From Anaeramoeba flamelloides (taxonomy: Eukaryota; Metamonada; Anaeramoebidae): 64,000 bases of DNA. Position 1 is the first letter of the stretch. The number at the start of each line of letters is the position of its first letter. Made by a program: the position numbers and the translations under genes. Under the pieces are notes generated by a model, which worked only from the letters and a program-made list of their open reading frames with translations, was not told the DNA's origin and did not search any database. Shown piece by piece: positions 33,601 through 46,119 of the stretch. The stretch is taken from assembly GCA_027625915.1 (NCBI GenBank), contig JANTQA010000008.1, positions 4,891,501-4,955,500 on the forward strand, read 5' to 3'.

Positions 33601-36351
33601 TTAATTTATCTTATAATTTTTTTATTTTTAATAATTATTTATATTCGAATATAAACATTATTACTAAATAATTGTTAATATATAAAAAAATTTTCTATAT
33701 GATGTAAAAATATTTTTTATTATGAATTGATTGTTTATTATAGTGTTTCATGTTATAAACAGGGTGAAAACGGTATGAAAATTACCAAGTAGATTTTCGT
33801 ATGTTTTATTCATTAAAGGTGGGATTTTTTGGTGGTTAGATAAAAGTATATAGTATTATATTGATAAATTTCCATAGAAAAATAATGATGTCACAATAAC
33901 CAAGAAAAATTTTTTGAATTTTGAAAAAATCTTTCTACTATTTTTTTTTCTGTATACACTTATATTAATGTTAATGATAGAATTTTCTTATTTGGATATT
34001 TTTTAGAAAATTTTGTATATTTGAATAAATTTCATAATAATTAAAATTCAAATTTAGATTTCAAAGTCAATTCGGATATTTGAGGTTAGAATGGTTAATA
34101 TATAGAATATATGATTTCTGAAAATTTCATACATTTTTTTACTTTAAAGATGTGTTTTTCATTTTTTTTTTTTTTTTTTCATTTTTATATTTTCTCTTTT
34201 CAAAAAGAAAATGATGATAATTGAACAGATAAATTCTATTTTAAAAAGCCTTAAACATATTTTTAAAAAGGAAATAAATTGTCTAAAATGATTGAAAATT
34301 ATACAAACAACCTATTATTTATATTTTTTTTTATAAGTGAATTTTTTCTTTTTAAAATTTCAACAAATAATCTTCAACGCTGTTGGATGATTTTTACCAG
34401 TTGAAAATTTCTCTATAAATTGATAAAATTTTAAATTTTAAATGATTTTTACAAATAGAAACACACTTTAGCAAAAAATTGAAAGATTAGAATATATTTT
34501 TATTACATTACTTTTATAAAAAAAAAACGATGAAAAAAAGATATTTTTATTATTATTTAAATTTGGAGAACAACATTTCCATTCTTCAATTTATATCCTT
34601 TTTTTTTTTTTTAATTAAAAAAATTGAATTAAAAAAAAAAAAAAAAAAAACACCGTTTTATTACCAATTACAATCAGATATTGTTTACTTTTTATTTATC
34701 ATTGGTAATTTTTACACAATTTTGTGGTTCGTATTAAAATATGGTAAATTTTCACTAATTATCATGGGATGCATGGTATTTCCAAAATTCAAAATAATTG
34801 AGAAAAATCCAAGATTTTACTCTATCCTTTCATATCATTTCAATTCATAATGGTTATAATTTTTGATCTGGCCTTATAAATGATATTATTATTATTTTGT
34901 ATAAATATTTTAGTTATTTTTCTTCTTTTTTTTTTTTTTTGTTATAAATTTTCTTTACTGTTATTAAAATTATGTGTACAGAAAATTTAATTAGTGTTTC
35001 AAAATAAAAAGTGGGTTTGTTTGTTACTGGTATTTGAATTATAAACAGGAAAAAAATTTCACTTCCTTTTATATATTTTTCTTTTTTAAATTTACTTCTC
35101 AAAGAAGTATAATGCAACTCAAAGTCTATCTCTTGTTTAGAGGCTCTTTAAAAAAGGAAATCGATAATGAAGTGAAAATTTTTCCCATTTTTAAAATTCA
35201 AATACCAGCATAGAAGTTCTAGTCATTAAAAGATCATATTAACCAACAATAAACCCTAATTAAACTTGCAATGGTTACTTAAAGTTCTAAAATTAACATA
35301 GAAATTATTAAAATGGATGATCAAATTGAAAAATTTATTTCAAAAAATAGAGTAAATATAGGGATTTAGTTTTTATCATCAAAAAAACTCAAAAGATTTT
35401 GGAAAAAATTGAGAATATTACGAAAACAATTGAAAAAATTTACTTTCCCAAAGTTGATTCTCTCTAAGAAGATCCAAATATTTTTTTAATTTTTATTTTT
35501 TTGATTAAAAAATGATATTTCTTGTCATTATTTGAGTTGTTTCCTTTTGGTGTTTTTGTAGGGTTCTAGAGATTTCTTTTTTGTTAAAATGGGATTGAAA
35601 TCAAAAAGAAAATTTCTTTTTTATTTTGAACAGATCGGAAAATGAAAAAATACAAAAAGTATTCTCACAAAATAATTTTTGAGTGATTTATTCTTTTTTT
35701 TGAAGAATATTTTTTTAACTTTTGACACTTTGTGCTTTTAGATGTTATAAAGTAATTGAAAATTACAAGATAACCAAATAACCCTTTTTCTAATTTCAAG
35801 TAACGTAAACCTTAATACCTACCAAATGCAATTATTGATTAATTCAAAGATAGAAAATCGTTAATTCTATTAAAATAGGTAAAGCTCAAAATACTTTAAC
35901 AAGATCGCGTTTTTGAGCATAACAATCAGAATGAGTATTCAATAAAAAAAAAAAAAGAAGAATAAATCTTTTTTTGAACTTGTAAAAATAAACAAGAGAA
36001 ATTATTTTACTTTTTTTTTTTTTGTTTACGTAATTTAGTCTTAAAGTCTTTAATGTACTTTTTTTTGATATCTTTCTTGAAAGGAAAAACAAGAGTTTTT
36101 TCTTTTTCAAATTTATGAAAAGGAAAGAATCTTCCTCAAATCAAAAAAAAATTACAATTACTGTATCATTTTAAAAAACATAAATAAATAACAGAACCCA
36201 AACAAAACAGAAAGTTTTTTAATTTGTCTTATTCCCAAATTGACTATAAATCATTTTTTGATCAAAACCTTTTTTTTGTAATTTTATTTTTTTGTTTTTT
36301 TTAAAAAGTTTTTTGAATTTGATACAAAAAAAAAAAAAAACACCTTGAATT
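30657..36351. other. Gene-free region between divergent genes
   Basis: 5.7 kb between the aminopeptidase (-) and RRN3 (+) starts, so it must hold both promoters. It contains a 475-bp TA-flanked inverted-repeat element (31417-31891). It also has a less AT-rich patch at about 33285-33450. The rest is A/T runs and unclassified sequence. No convincing gene. Confidence 0.5.
31417..31891. mobile_element. MITE family B, copy 1 (CAGTGGTG ends)
   Basis: 475-bp element with terminal inverted repeats of about 60 bp. The left end reads TAGTGGTGGAAATAACC. The right end in reverse complement reads CAGTGGTGTAACTAACCCGT. Both continue to a TTTAACTCA segment. It is flanked by TA on each side. A full relative in opposite orientation lies at 56362-56838. 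No coding capacity. The TA duplication suggests Tc1/mariner mobilisation. Confidence 0.75.
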
Positions 36352-38640
36352 ATGAATTCCAAAACCCCCTCACATGTGATAATTGGAGCCTTTTTAACAA
36401 AACTACTTGACGAAAGGCAAACTTACGAAAACGATGGAAGTGGCCGGTTTGTGCTTGAGCAAATGAACAAAAGCGACCAATTAGCTGAGAAGTGGCTTTC
36501 AGGTTTGGTGCCGAACATACATTTATTAACAAAGGAGGTTGATGATGTAAGTTGTTCGGTTTTGAGGTACAACTGGACAGCCGACTTAGAAAACGAGCAA
36601 ATCCATTATTTATTTTTAACATTCGCGTTGGAATTAACCATGCTTCGGCCAAGGTTTTTGCCACACGTTTTGCAAATTTTGTTTAGTCAATTTATTTTAA
36701 CAACAAAAAATGGATCGCTCTCGGAAAATGATGAACTGGAAAGTTTGTCAAATAAAAAGATCCACTTTTTGCATTTCCAGGACAAAAAAGTAAAAAGATC
36801 TAACGAAGAAATAAACAGCGAAGAATTAGAAAAAAGAATGCCCTTATTTGGGATGATCCACCAGGTACTCGAGACACTAATAAAAAAAGTGCCCAACGCA
36901 TTAGAATTAGTCACGAAATTTGCAATTCAGATGTTTCCCCATAAAAAGCACGATTCGATTGTACAGTCGACTTATTTAACACAAATGCTCACGGCAACCA
37001 AATATGCAGGCAATAATTTTTTAGAACGAATTCTTGGCGTAATAATTGAACGTTTAGTGATTCTTGATTCCGAACTGAACGAAGAACAATTTGATGACTA
37101 CGAAGATAAAGCTGAAGAGGGAGAAGAAAAAACCAAAAACAACCAAGATGAAGAAGAAGAAGAAGAATTTATGTTTGAAATGGATGAAGATCGAACAGGT
37201 GGTGAGAATTACCAAATTCTTTCTAATCTCGAAGAAAATGAAGAAGAAGAAGAAGAAGAAGAAGAAGAGGAGGAAGAGGAAGAGGAAGACAAAAATGCAA
37301 GGGAATGTGAAGAAAAGATTTTAAAATTGTTAACAATTCTATTTGAATTTTTAGAAAGCGAATATTTAATTGAATATAAAGAAAAAAAAAACAAGAAAAA
37401 AAAAAACAAAAAAAAACATAAAAAAAGACTAAAAACCATTTTTACTGTCGTTCTTGAACTATTTAGTCAAACAATTTTTAAAATTGAAAGCCCACAATTG
37501 TGTCAATATATTGTTTTTTATCTTTCAAGCTTTAAAAATTCCTTTGTAATCTCCTTTATAGGGTTTTTATTGAAGCAACTCAAGGACTCAAATTCTCTCC
37601 AGGTCCAACAGATTTCTTTAAATTATCTAAGTAGTTTTTTAGCAAGATCAGTTTTCATTGAGAAAATTGTTTTAATAAACACCCTAAAAATTTTGATTGA
37701 TTTTGCCGTCGAATATATCGAATCCTTTGAATTACAATTTAATTTGGAAAGTAAAAAAATTGAAGGGCGCTCAAATTTCCAAAACGGTAACACAGGCCAG
37801 AACCAAGATTTTCAAAAAAGGGAAAAGTTCGGGATCAACTACAACCAACACACAATTTTTTACTCATTATGCCAATCCATTTTCTATAGCTTTTCCTTTT
37901 TAGCAAAAGTGATTACAGACGGATACCAAGATGCCGAGATTGTCGAAGAAATTGGCAATTGGGGCATTCAGCATATCATCGCATCGAGACTGAATCCATT
38001 GCAGATCGTTTCCAAAAATGTCGTCAAGGAGTTTATTCTAATCTGCTATAAACTTGGCATTGTCGATCAAGACACTTTGATCAGCTACCAGCAATCAAAC
38101 GACAACCAAGACTTCAATTTGAAATTGCACAATTTTAAAATGCAAATTTCCTACCCCTTTGACCCAATTAGCATCTCTTCCATTTCAAAATTTATTGATC
38201 CTATTTACCGTGAGTGGGAGGAAGACCAATCCGAAGTTTTGACTCCAAAAATTGACCAACGGAATTTTTCTCCTGATATCATCAGCCTGGTTGTAGAACA
38301 AGATGAAAACAAACATAACCTGCCAAATAACAGCATTAAGATCAATAGAAATACCATCAATGACGAACTTGATGGCGATTACAACCAGAACGATGGCATT
38401 CTCAGTAATAGCAACAGCAACGGGCAACTTTTAAATATTCATACGAATTCGCCCTCAATAAACCAATTTAGCAAAACACCAATTAAAATAAACAACCAAT
38501 TTTCTGAGAACGAATTGTCTGAGGATGAATTTAATTGGGGATCCTTTTCTTTTAAAAATATTTCAATAAATTCCGCTAATGACAAATTTGATCAGAGATT
38601 CAAATTTCATGGGACAATATCACCTGCAAATTGGGATTAA
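36352..38640 (+). CDS. RRN3: RNA polymerase I initiation factor RRN3 / TIF-IA
   Basis: Recruits RNA polymerase I to rRNA gene promoters in the nucleolus. Single exon, 762 aa (human RRN3 about 650), ATG to TAA. HEAT-like family signatures are visible in order. MFPHKK...YLTQMLTATKY followed by LGVIIERLVILDSEL lies near residues 205-245. QYIVFYLSSF follows, then LNYLSSFLARSVFIEK, equivalent to the conserved SFLARA segment. IFYSLCQSIFYSFSF comes next, then SYPFDPISISSISKFIDPIY, the conserved FPFDP-IDP-Y box. Acidic insertions (Glu runs at about 37240-37290) plus a Lys-rich stretch account for the extra length. Its C-terminal tail is Asn/Ser-rich. The 5' flank has a 15-nt A run just before the ATG. 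The antisense frames are artefacts. Confidence 0.9.
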   Translation: MNSKTPSHVIIGAFLTKLLDERQTYENDGSGRFVLEQMNKSDQLAEKWLSGLVPNIHLLTKEVDDVSCSVLRYNWTADLENEQIHYLFLTFALELTMLRPRFLPHVLQILFSQFILTTKNGSLSENDELESLSNKKIHFLHFQDKKVKRSNEEINSEELEKRMPLFGMIHQVLETLIKKVPNALELVTKFAIQMFPHKKHDSIVQSTYLTQMLTATKYAGNNFLERILGVIIERLVILDSELNEEQFDDYEDKAEEGEEKTKNNQDEEEEEEFMFEMDEDRTGGENYQILSNLEENEEEEEEEEEEEEEEEEDKNARECEEKILKLLTILFEFLESEYLIEYKEKKNKKKKNKKKHKKRLKTIFTVVLELFSQTIFKIESPQLCQYIVFYLSSFKNSFVISFIGFLLKQLKDSNSLQVQQISLNYLSSFLARSVFIEKIVLINTLKILIDFAVEYIESFELQFNLESKKIEGRSNFQNGNTGQNQDFQKREKFGINYNQHTIFYSLCQSIFYSFSFLAKVITDGYQDAEIVEEIGNWGIQHIIASRLNPLQIVSKNVVKEFILICYKLGIVDQDTLISYQQSNDNQDFNLKLHNFKMQISYPFDPISISSISKFIDPIYREWEEDQSEVLTPKIDQRNFSPDIISLVVEQDENKHNLPNNSIKINRNTINDELDGDYNQNDGILSNSNSNGQLLNIHTNSPSINQFSKTPIKINNQFSENELSEDEFNWGSFSFKNISINSANDKFDQRFKFHGTISPANWD

Positions 38641-41296
38641 AATATAGTAATTCGATCCTTTTGTGCGATCATATTTTTACTTTATTTTTTTTTGATCTTT
38701 TTCTATTGATTTTTCTTTTTCTTTTTCAATTTTCTTTTAATTTCGTTTATTTATTATATTTTTATAGAAAAATATTTATTAGAACAATAATGATTTAAAA
38801 AATCAATATTAAGACAAAAAGATTTATTTTTTTTTTTAATCAAAAAAAATATTTTATTTTAATATTTAAAAATTTGTCGTTGTAATAAATATGTAGAATT
38901 TAATAATCAATAAATTTTTTTTTATAATTTTTAATTTTTTTTTTTTTTTTTATAAAATTTAATTTTTTAATATATTTTCAATTTTTTTAGTAATGTAGTT
39001 TAAAAATACTGCGGACAAAAGGAAGCATTTTAAAAGAGTCGAAAATAAACAGGTTGATTTCTTAGAAATGGCTTAAAAATTTTTTTTCTCATGAGGTATG
39101 TTTTTTTATAGAGAAAAAACATTTTACAACATTGGAAAATATTTTTAAAAATAATTATATTTTTTTTTTTACCTAAAGAGAAAAGTCTTTTTGTTAGTAT
39201 TTCTATATACCAATAAGAAATTTATAAAATTACGAGTATTATTAATATTCATTAAATCCTGCCCATACTCATTATTCTAAAAAAAAAGTAATTCATGTAT
39301 TCGAGGATTTGATGATATCTTTACCGAGTAACTAAAAAGTTTCCGAAATGGCTAATATTTTTATCAAATAGCGAAAACTAATATTATTGCCATAATCAAT
39401 TTTATCTTGATAATATCAGAAATCGTTATATTCTATTAAGTTAATAATTATCTAAAAATCGTGATAAATGTCAAAATATTGTATAAAAATTAAATTGTAA
39501 TACCAGAAAAGAGCGATATTCAATATTATGACATAATAAAACAAATTGCGATATTCAATAAAATCATATTTGTTATCTAAATATCGCAATAAATGTCAAA
39601 ATATCATGATAAGGAGCAATCACAATATTACATTTGATGGGTTTTGGGAGTTATTCAGCAATATTTTTCAAAATAATTTTTTTTGATCAAAAACAGATTA
39701 TGTGAAAAAAAGTTATTCTTTTAAAAAACAACAAAAAAGATACTTGATTCAATCAAGGATCAGATCAAAGAGTTTTATCGTATTTTCATTTTATTTGGTT
39801 GACAAACCTATCGATCATTTAAGATCAACAACAATATGAACTAAAGAGAAATACATAGTTTCACATGTTACGAAACACGTTATAAATTGCATTGACTAAA
39901 AGATCTTCTAAAACAATCAACCCTTCACGTTTTAATTATAGAATGCGTCCTTGAGTTAAAAAATTTCAATATTCTATGAAAGTGTTAAACAGACCGATAA
40001 CTTTTCAAATGCGATTACAATAACCTAGCCAGATTATCACCAATTATTAAGATTTTTTGTACATTGATTTACTTGCTGTTTTTCTTCTCCTAATCTCATA
40101 TCTTTGCTTTGAGCAGAAAAAACAACTAGAGTTTTAAGTGCTTGAAAGGTTTTTTTTATCGATCATCAATAAGAAAAGAAAAATCTTCTTTCTTGTTTTT
40201 GGTTATTTAAAATATGATTGTATTAACTCCATTTTAAAAAAAAAACTCATCATTTTTATATTCAAGTGCATTGTTGAGTTGGTTGGTTATTTGTTTGATC
40301 ATTAAATCAGTAGGAAATTCCATAATTTATTTTAAAAAAAATGATTAGAAAAAAATTTAATTTTCAACTATTAAAAAATAATAATGCATTATATGAAACT
40401 TGAGGCCTTTAAAACCATTAAAGCACGCGTGTACACTTTAAATCCTTTCAAAATAATTTAAGACATTTTTAAAGATGAAAAGTGTTGTAAAAGTCTCAAA
40501 GAAATATTTATATGTTGGAATTAAAAAAATAATTTTTCATTTTCGGTGATAATTATTCTAACACAATAATTTGGAAGATTGGAATTTTATGATTTTTATT
40601 TATAAAGTTGGATTAATAGTGAAAATTTAATTCTAATGATTATTTATTTTATCAAAATATATATGTTTTTTAAACTTATTTTATTAATTTTTCCATTAAA
40701 GTAGGAATAATCCTGATTTTTTAATATTTCCACACAATTTTTGCGAGGATTGTAATAATTTGTGTAATCATTAAAGACCCTTATGATAAAAAATGAAAAA
40801 AAAAAAAAATATTCAATTTTTTGTATTAAAGAAAGTTGACATAATTTAAAAAAGAGGTAAAATATCAAGGGAACAAAAATATTTTTAAAAAATAAAATTA
40901 AGTTATAATTTTTATTTTCTATTGTACATTTTTTCAAGATTAAACATGTTTAAGAAAATTAAAAAAATACAATTAGAAAGAAAAAAAAAAAACTAAGAAT
41001 TTTGAAACATAAAAAATATACAAAAAAATAGTTATTTATCCTTTTTTAATCAGAAAATTGTATTCTTGACAGTCTAACACGATAATTACCCGGTTTCAAT
41101 ACCCACAAACCCAAAATATAAACGATAATTCAATTTCGCTCTTTAATTTGTATTGCAAAAATTGCCATGATGTAAAATTAGCGGAAATCATAGTATACCT
41201 TTTTTATTTAATTATACTTGACAAACATGACAAATGAACAATTTCCCCACCGATATAGTAAAAATTTTAAAATAGTGTTAGATCGCTTCATATATT

Positions 41297-41790
41297 AAGA
41301 GATTAGTTCTCTGAAGTTTACAATATTATTGTAATTATTAGGAGAAGTTTTGATGAGATCATGGATTATATTGAAAGATTCATTAAATTTATGTTACTCC
41401 TATTTTCAACCCTATTTGAGGAGAATGAGAAATATTTTACTCATGAAAATCACTTTAAAAATCATTTTTAAATTTATCTCAGAAGAATTTTACAATTTGT
41501 TTTTTACTGAGATTTTAAACTCTGAAAAAAGAATTTCATTTAGGATTATATATATATATATATATATATTTAATAATACTTTATGGATCCATTCACTTGC
41601 TATGAATCTACCCCATAAAAAAGGTGTTACTTTGGCTCTGAAAAGGATATTATGAAAATGAAATTCTTTTGTTTGGACAAAATCCAAATAACAAAAAAAA
41701 AAATCATGGGATTTCATTGATAAAAATACAATTTGTAAAAAAAAAACTTGAAAAGATAATTTTCAAAAAAAAACCAATTAGCGAATAATA
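41297..41790 (+). pseudogene. Possible decayed coding segment
   Basis: After a GATTAG acceptor-like site, a 54-codon frame reads FSEVYNIIVIIRRSFDEIMD and onward to a stop at about 41469. Beyond the TA tract a second protein-like frame begins near 41654 (YENEILLFGQNPNNKKKNHG) and stops at about 41787. No start codon, no recognised domain and no clean splice pair link them. It could be chance. Confidence 0.15.
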
Positions 41791-42119
41791 CATTAAAAGA
41801 AGCCCAATTTTGGAAAAAATTGAATTATATAGTCCAATAATTTTGGTGAAAAATAATTTTCTGAAATCGATTAAAAACAATTCAGTAATTTTAACATGCA
41901 CCTAATTAATTACCAAAAACAATAAATTATTTAATACCTAAAAAGTCTCAAAAAATAAAGATAAAAAAAAATATCAAACTTTTTAAGAAAAAAAAAAAAC
42001 AATAAAAAGATAATCAATTTTCAATTTGAATGGTGGTGAATATTAATTTTGAAAACAACTATGCTAGTTTTTAAGTATATTTCTTTTGCAATTTTTTGAG
42101 ATCTCAAAGATTTTTTTTA

Positions 42120-42312
42120 AAATTAGTTCCACTTTTAAGACAGATACTTTAAACTAAAAACAAGGTATAAAAAAAACTCAAATTAAAGTAATTAATTGTA
42201 ATTTATTTTACACAAATTATTTTATTAGAATTTGAATTTTGTTCCTTAATTTGTGATTTTTTATACCTTAAATTTTTGTTGAAAATTTATGTCTTTAAAT
42301 TGGAACTAACTG
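42120..42312. mobile_element. Palindromic MITE (family A), copy 2
   Basis: 193-bp palindrome with ends TTAGTTCCACTTTTAAGAC and GTCTTTAAATTGGAACTAA, flanked by TA on each side. It resembles the element at 17939-18136 but is more diverged. Confidence 0.75.
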
Positions 42313-43508
42313 TAATTATTTTTAAATAAGTTATTTTTATATGACATAATGCTCCAAAATATTGACCTTTTCGAATCTAGAAGATTGTCAAATAACCACA
42401 AATTAAATTTAACTCAATTAGATAGATTGATCACTGAAATAAAATAAATATAACTCTTTGAAAATAAAGAATAAGAAAATGATTTTTTTTTTCATCATTT
42501 TGATTTTTGGAATTTAAGATTCTTTGAATTTTTTTTTGGTAAATTGAATTTTTTGCTAATTTGGATACCAAGAATTTTTTTTTTTACGTTATTTGATTTT
42601 ATTCAACCAAAAGAAATACAATTTCACAATACATTAGATAGTTTCAGATAACCCATTGAGTATGGAATAAATCCACTGTAAATAACTAGGGCCTTAAAAA
42701 AATACAATTATTTCCTATTATAAAATCCATTTCACTCACATTTCCAGTTAAAAATGAAAAATTCACTTTTTTTAAAAAAAAACTAATAAACATATGATTG
42801 TTTTGAAATACATGACATAATAAAACCCGGTTAAGAGTTAAGATTTATAAAAGAAAGATCTGAAAAAACTTTAAATTTTCCAAAAAATAAAATGTTTAAA
42901 AAAATTTTGGTGACTTTCAGTAAAAATGTCTCGTGTAAAATTTCCCAATTTCTTTAGTAAAATTAAAATTGTTGAAAATAAGATTTTTTAATGGCCAATG
43001 TATTTTAAAAGGAATTACAAAGCCTCAATTTTATTAATGTTTATTTGGAGTTTATACCCTTTTTAATTGACTTTTTGTTTTAAAAAAGAGAGTAAGAATA
43101 CAATATATCAAAAAAAAATAAATAAATTGTCAAAAATTGCCATTTTGAAGCACTAATAAAACCCATCCCAAACCCAAGATCGATCAACTAAGAACCAAAT
43201 TAACAAATCAATACACCCTATATAAGGTAATCTTCTTTCCAATTTCAGGGATTGTAAACCTTAAGATTGGTTGAAAATTTAAAAAATTATGCTCTCGATT
43301 TCTCATCAATTGTCATTGAAAGTTAGTTTAAATCAAATATAATTTTTATCAAGGTTAATTGTCATGTTGTAAATCGATAAATTTGAGTTGAATACATATT
43401 TTTGTAAATTGTTGTTACAATTAAAAAATGTGTATCATTTATTTGATTGTTGTTGTTGAGTTATGATTTGTGTTACAGTTGAGGTTTATTTGCATTGAGT
43501 AAAATTTA

Positions 43509-43967
43509 CTGTTGAGAGAAAAATGTTGGACACAGAAAAATGGTTGGAAAGCATTTTTAATTGGGAACATTACTGAAAATGATTTTTAATTTCAATTGTT
43601 TGTGAAATAACTAAAGGAAAGAACAATAATATACTAATTAGAATAACGACCAATGTATTTCTACTTTTTCAAAACCTTATCTCTTATAATCTAAATATAG
43701 TTTAAAAATTACCATTTTCAGCATTAATAGTAAACTTTACTAGAAGTTGGATTTTTGTTAAAATAGCATGATCTACTTTAGTTATCAACTATTCAAATGA
43801 GTATTCTTCACAAACCACAGATTAATGAACTTGTAACACCTTTAAACCTGGATTTATATATGAGTCACCGAGTTATCAATCTGATTTGATTTTTCAATTT
43901 TAGTAATGTTCGGGTTTAAAAATATGTTCCAACAATTTGCTTGTGTCCAACATTTTTTTCTCGTGTG
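43509..43967. mobile_element. TA-flanked inverted-repeat element (MITE family C)
   Basis: 459-bp element with terminal inverted repeats of about 65 bp. The left end has GAGAAAAATGTTGGACACAG. The right end in reverse complement has GAGAAAAAAATGTTGGACAC. Both then continue to GAACATTACT. It is flanked by TA. The interior is non-coding. Confidence 0.65.
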
Positions 43968-44071
43968 TAATTAATATATTTGTTTGAAAAAGTCTGTGTA
44001 AAAAAATTTTTCTTTGCTGCGATAAAAAAATTAGTTAAATTAAACAAATTAAAATAACTACTTTAATGAAC

Positions 44072-44143
44072 GGGTAAATAGCGAAGTGGTATCGCGTCTC
44101 ATTTGCATTGAGGAGGCCCGGAGTTCGATTCTCCGTTTATCCA
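44072..44143 (+). tRNA. tRNA-Ala (UGC)
   Basis: Complete cloverleaf. The acceptor stem is GGGTAAA/TTTATCC with discriminator A. The D arm is GCG/CGC. The anticodon stem is TCTCA/TGAGG with a seven-base loop TTTGCAT, giving anticodon TGC. The T arm is CGGAG-TTCGATT-CTCCG. No intron and no encoded CCA. The internal boxes are TAGCGAAGTGG (A) and AGTTCGATTCT (B). A 12-nt T run follows at once. Confidence 0.95.
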
Positions 44144-44158
44144 TTTTTTTTTTTTTTT
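44144..44158 (+). terminator. RNA polymerase III terminator of tRNA-Ala
   Basis: An uninterrupted T run begins directly after the discriminator base of the tRNA, as expected for Pol III termination. Confidence 0.8.
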
Positions 44159-46119
44159 GTTATTCTAAAAATTTTTTAAATGTTTTTGTACAAATTCACA
44201 TTCGATCTTCTTCCCTAATCTCATAAATTTCTTTTTTTTGTTTAAATCTCAAAAAATCATTTAATTTCAAAATTGATGGTTAATCACATTCACGTTTCAA
44301 AAAAATTACCTTTAAAAAATTAATGTGCTAACTTGAAAATAATTTCTATATTTAGATCCTTATTTGTCCAATATAAAATAAAAAAAAGTAAGCTAATATT
44401 TTTATTAACAAATAAGTTAATTATATAAAATGTTAAATGGTATTTTAAGTTTTAGGTTGGAAAGTCTTGATTTTGATAGAAAATTTTTTAGTTTGGATAT
44501 TAAATGATTAATATTTCAATACAAATTTTAGTTAATAAAACTAATTGGGGTCTATTTAGTTTCTATAAAATTAATTTTCCAAAACTTATTTTTTTTTTTT
44601 TGAGTATCCCAAGTAAATCAAATTCTTTTTTTTTTATAGTTCACAATAATTTTACTTTTGCCAATAAAATTTTTATTTTGAAAAATTTTTTTAAATAATT
44701 GTTTCCTTTTATCACAAGAACTACTATAACAATTTTAATCATTTTTCAAAAAAACAATTTGATTTTGAATTTTAAGGATAAAATTGTAAAATTCGCAAAT
44801 ATCTTCAATAAACTTACTTTTTGGTAAATCAAATTTTATCTTACAACAAAAATACAATTTGTTTGGTAAAATCTGTAAATGACCTTAAAAATTAAATAAA
44901 TATAACTTCTCTACTTAAAGAAATACCAATATATTTCAGTATGTTCAATCAATCAATTTTTTAGTGGACCAAAAGAATTATCTCAAATTAGAAAATATAA
45001 TTCCTTTGTTAATAATCAGGGCAAAAAAGACTTGATAATATGTAATGATGACGAAAATGTTCATAAAAAAATTTAAAAAATTTTATAATGTGAGAAATCA
45101 ACTAATTTAATTATTTTTTTTTTCATTAAAATGGAAAACAAAATTGATCTTGATTTTGAAAAAAATTTTATTTTCTTGAGTTTCTTTGTCGATCAGAATT
45201 TTTTGATTTGTGTTATCTACAAAAATTGTAATTGGATAATACTATCAAAAAAATATTTTAAAATTTTGTCTTCATGTAGCAAGAGTACTGATCCCTTAAT
45301 TTTATTTTTTGAGATTGTACATCCCAACAATTTTTTTTATTTTTATTATTTGAATTTTGTTCTTTTAAGATCACATATTAAATTCTTTTTTTTTTTGTTT
45401 TTTTGCATTTTCAATATTAATATACTTTGAATTTTTATTGTTATTCAAATTTTTTAAAATTTGAGATCCTTTGATTTTTTTTATTTTATTAATTGAAATT
45501 TTTCCCCAATGAGAACTATAAACTTTTTTTAAAAATTGAATTTATGGAATTGAGAATGCTTTTAATTTTTTTTTTGTAAATTTGGGTTTTTTCTTTGAGA
45601 TACTTTGTAATATTTTTTTGTATTTCGATATCTTGAATTTTTTATAAGGTTATATCAATTTTGGTCATTGAGTACAATGTGATTATTTTTTTGTTCACTG
45701 AATTTCTTACATAATTAGATCATATGTTTTTTTTTTTTTTGTTATTTGATTTTTTTCTTAAATAACCCATTAAATTTGTTTTTATTATTTGGATTTTTTC
45801 CATTAAAATCCTCTTAAACTTTTTTTTTTTTTTGTGTTTGGTTAGGTTTATTGAAGTATCAATTATTAAAATCAAAATTTAAACTGTAAAAATAAACTAT
45901 TGTAAACCAAAGAAATTTCACGATCTAAATTATTTGTTAATTCTGTTTTTATGGTCAATTCAAATCATAATAATTATTACGATACCGTTAAATATCTAAG
46001 AAATATTATTAAAACAAACATATTTATTAATTTTTTTAAAAAAATGTAAAATTAAATTTCAAAAGTCCCAATTTAAAATTAAAACAAAAAATGTAAAAAA
46101 AATTGTAAAGATTTAAAAA
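44159..46119. other. Gene-free spacer downstream of tRNA-Ala
   Basis: Very T-rich. A 99-codon frame at 45131-45430 (+) starts with ATG but is dominated by Phe, Ile and Leu, has no recognisable domain, and is not called. Confidence 0.4.

Larger units (their letters stand above)
38641..44071. other. Gene-free region between RRN3 and tRNA-Ala
   Basis: 5.4 kb holding a TATCGTGATA-type repeat (39360-39620), MITE family A copy 2 (42120-42312), an inverted-repeat element at 43509-43967, and a TA tract (41547-41569). A coding-like but fragmented patch lies at 41297-41790. No complete gene. Confidence 0.5.

Noticed and set aside
45131-45430. A 99-codon ATG frame
   Set aside because: Dominated by Phe/Ile/Leu in a T-rich region, with no recognisable domain. 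It is the expected kind of chance frame.
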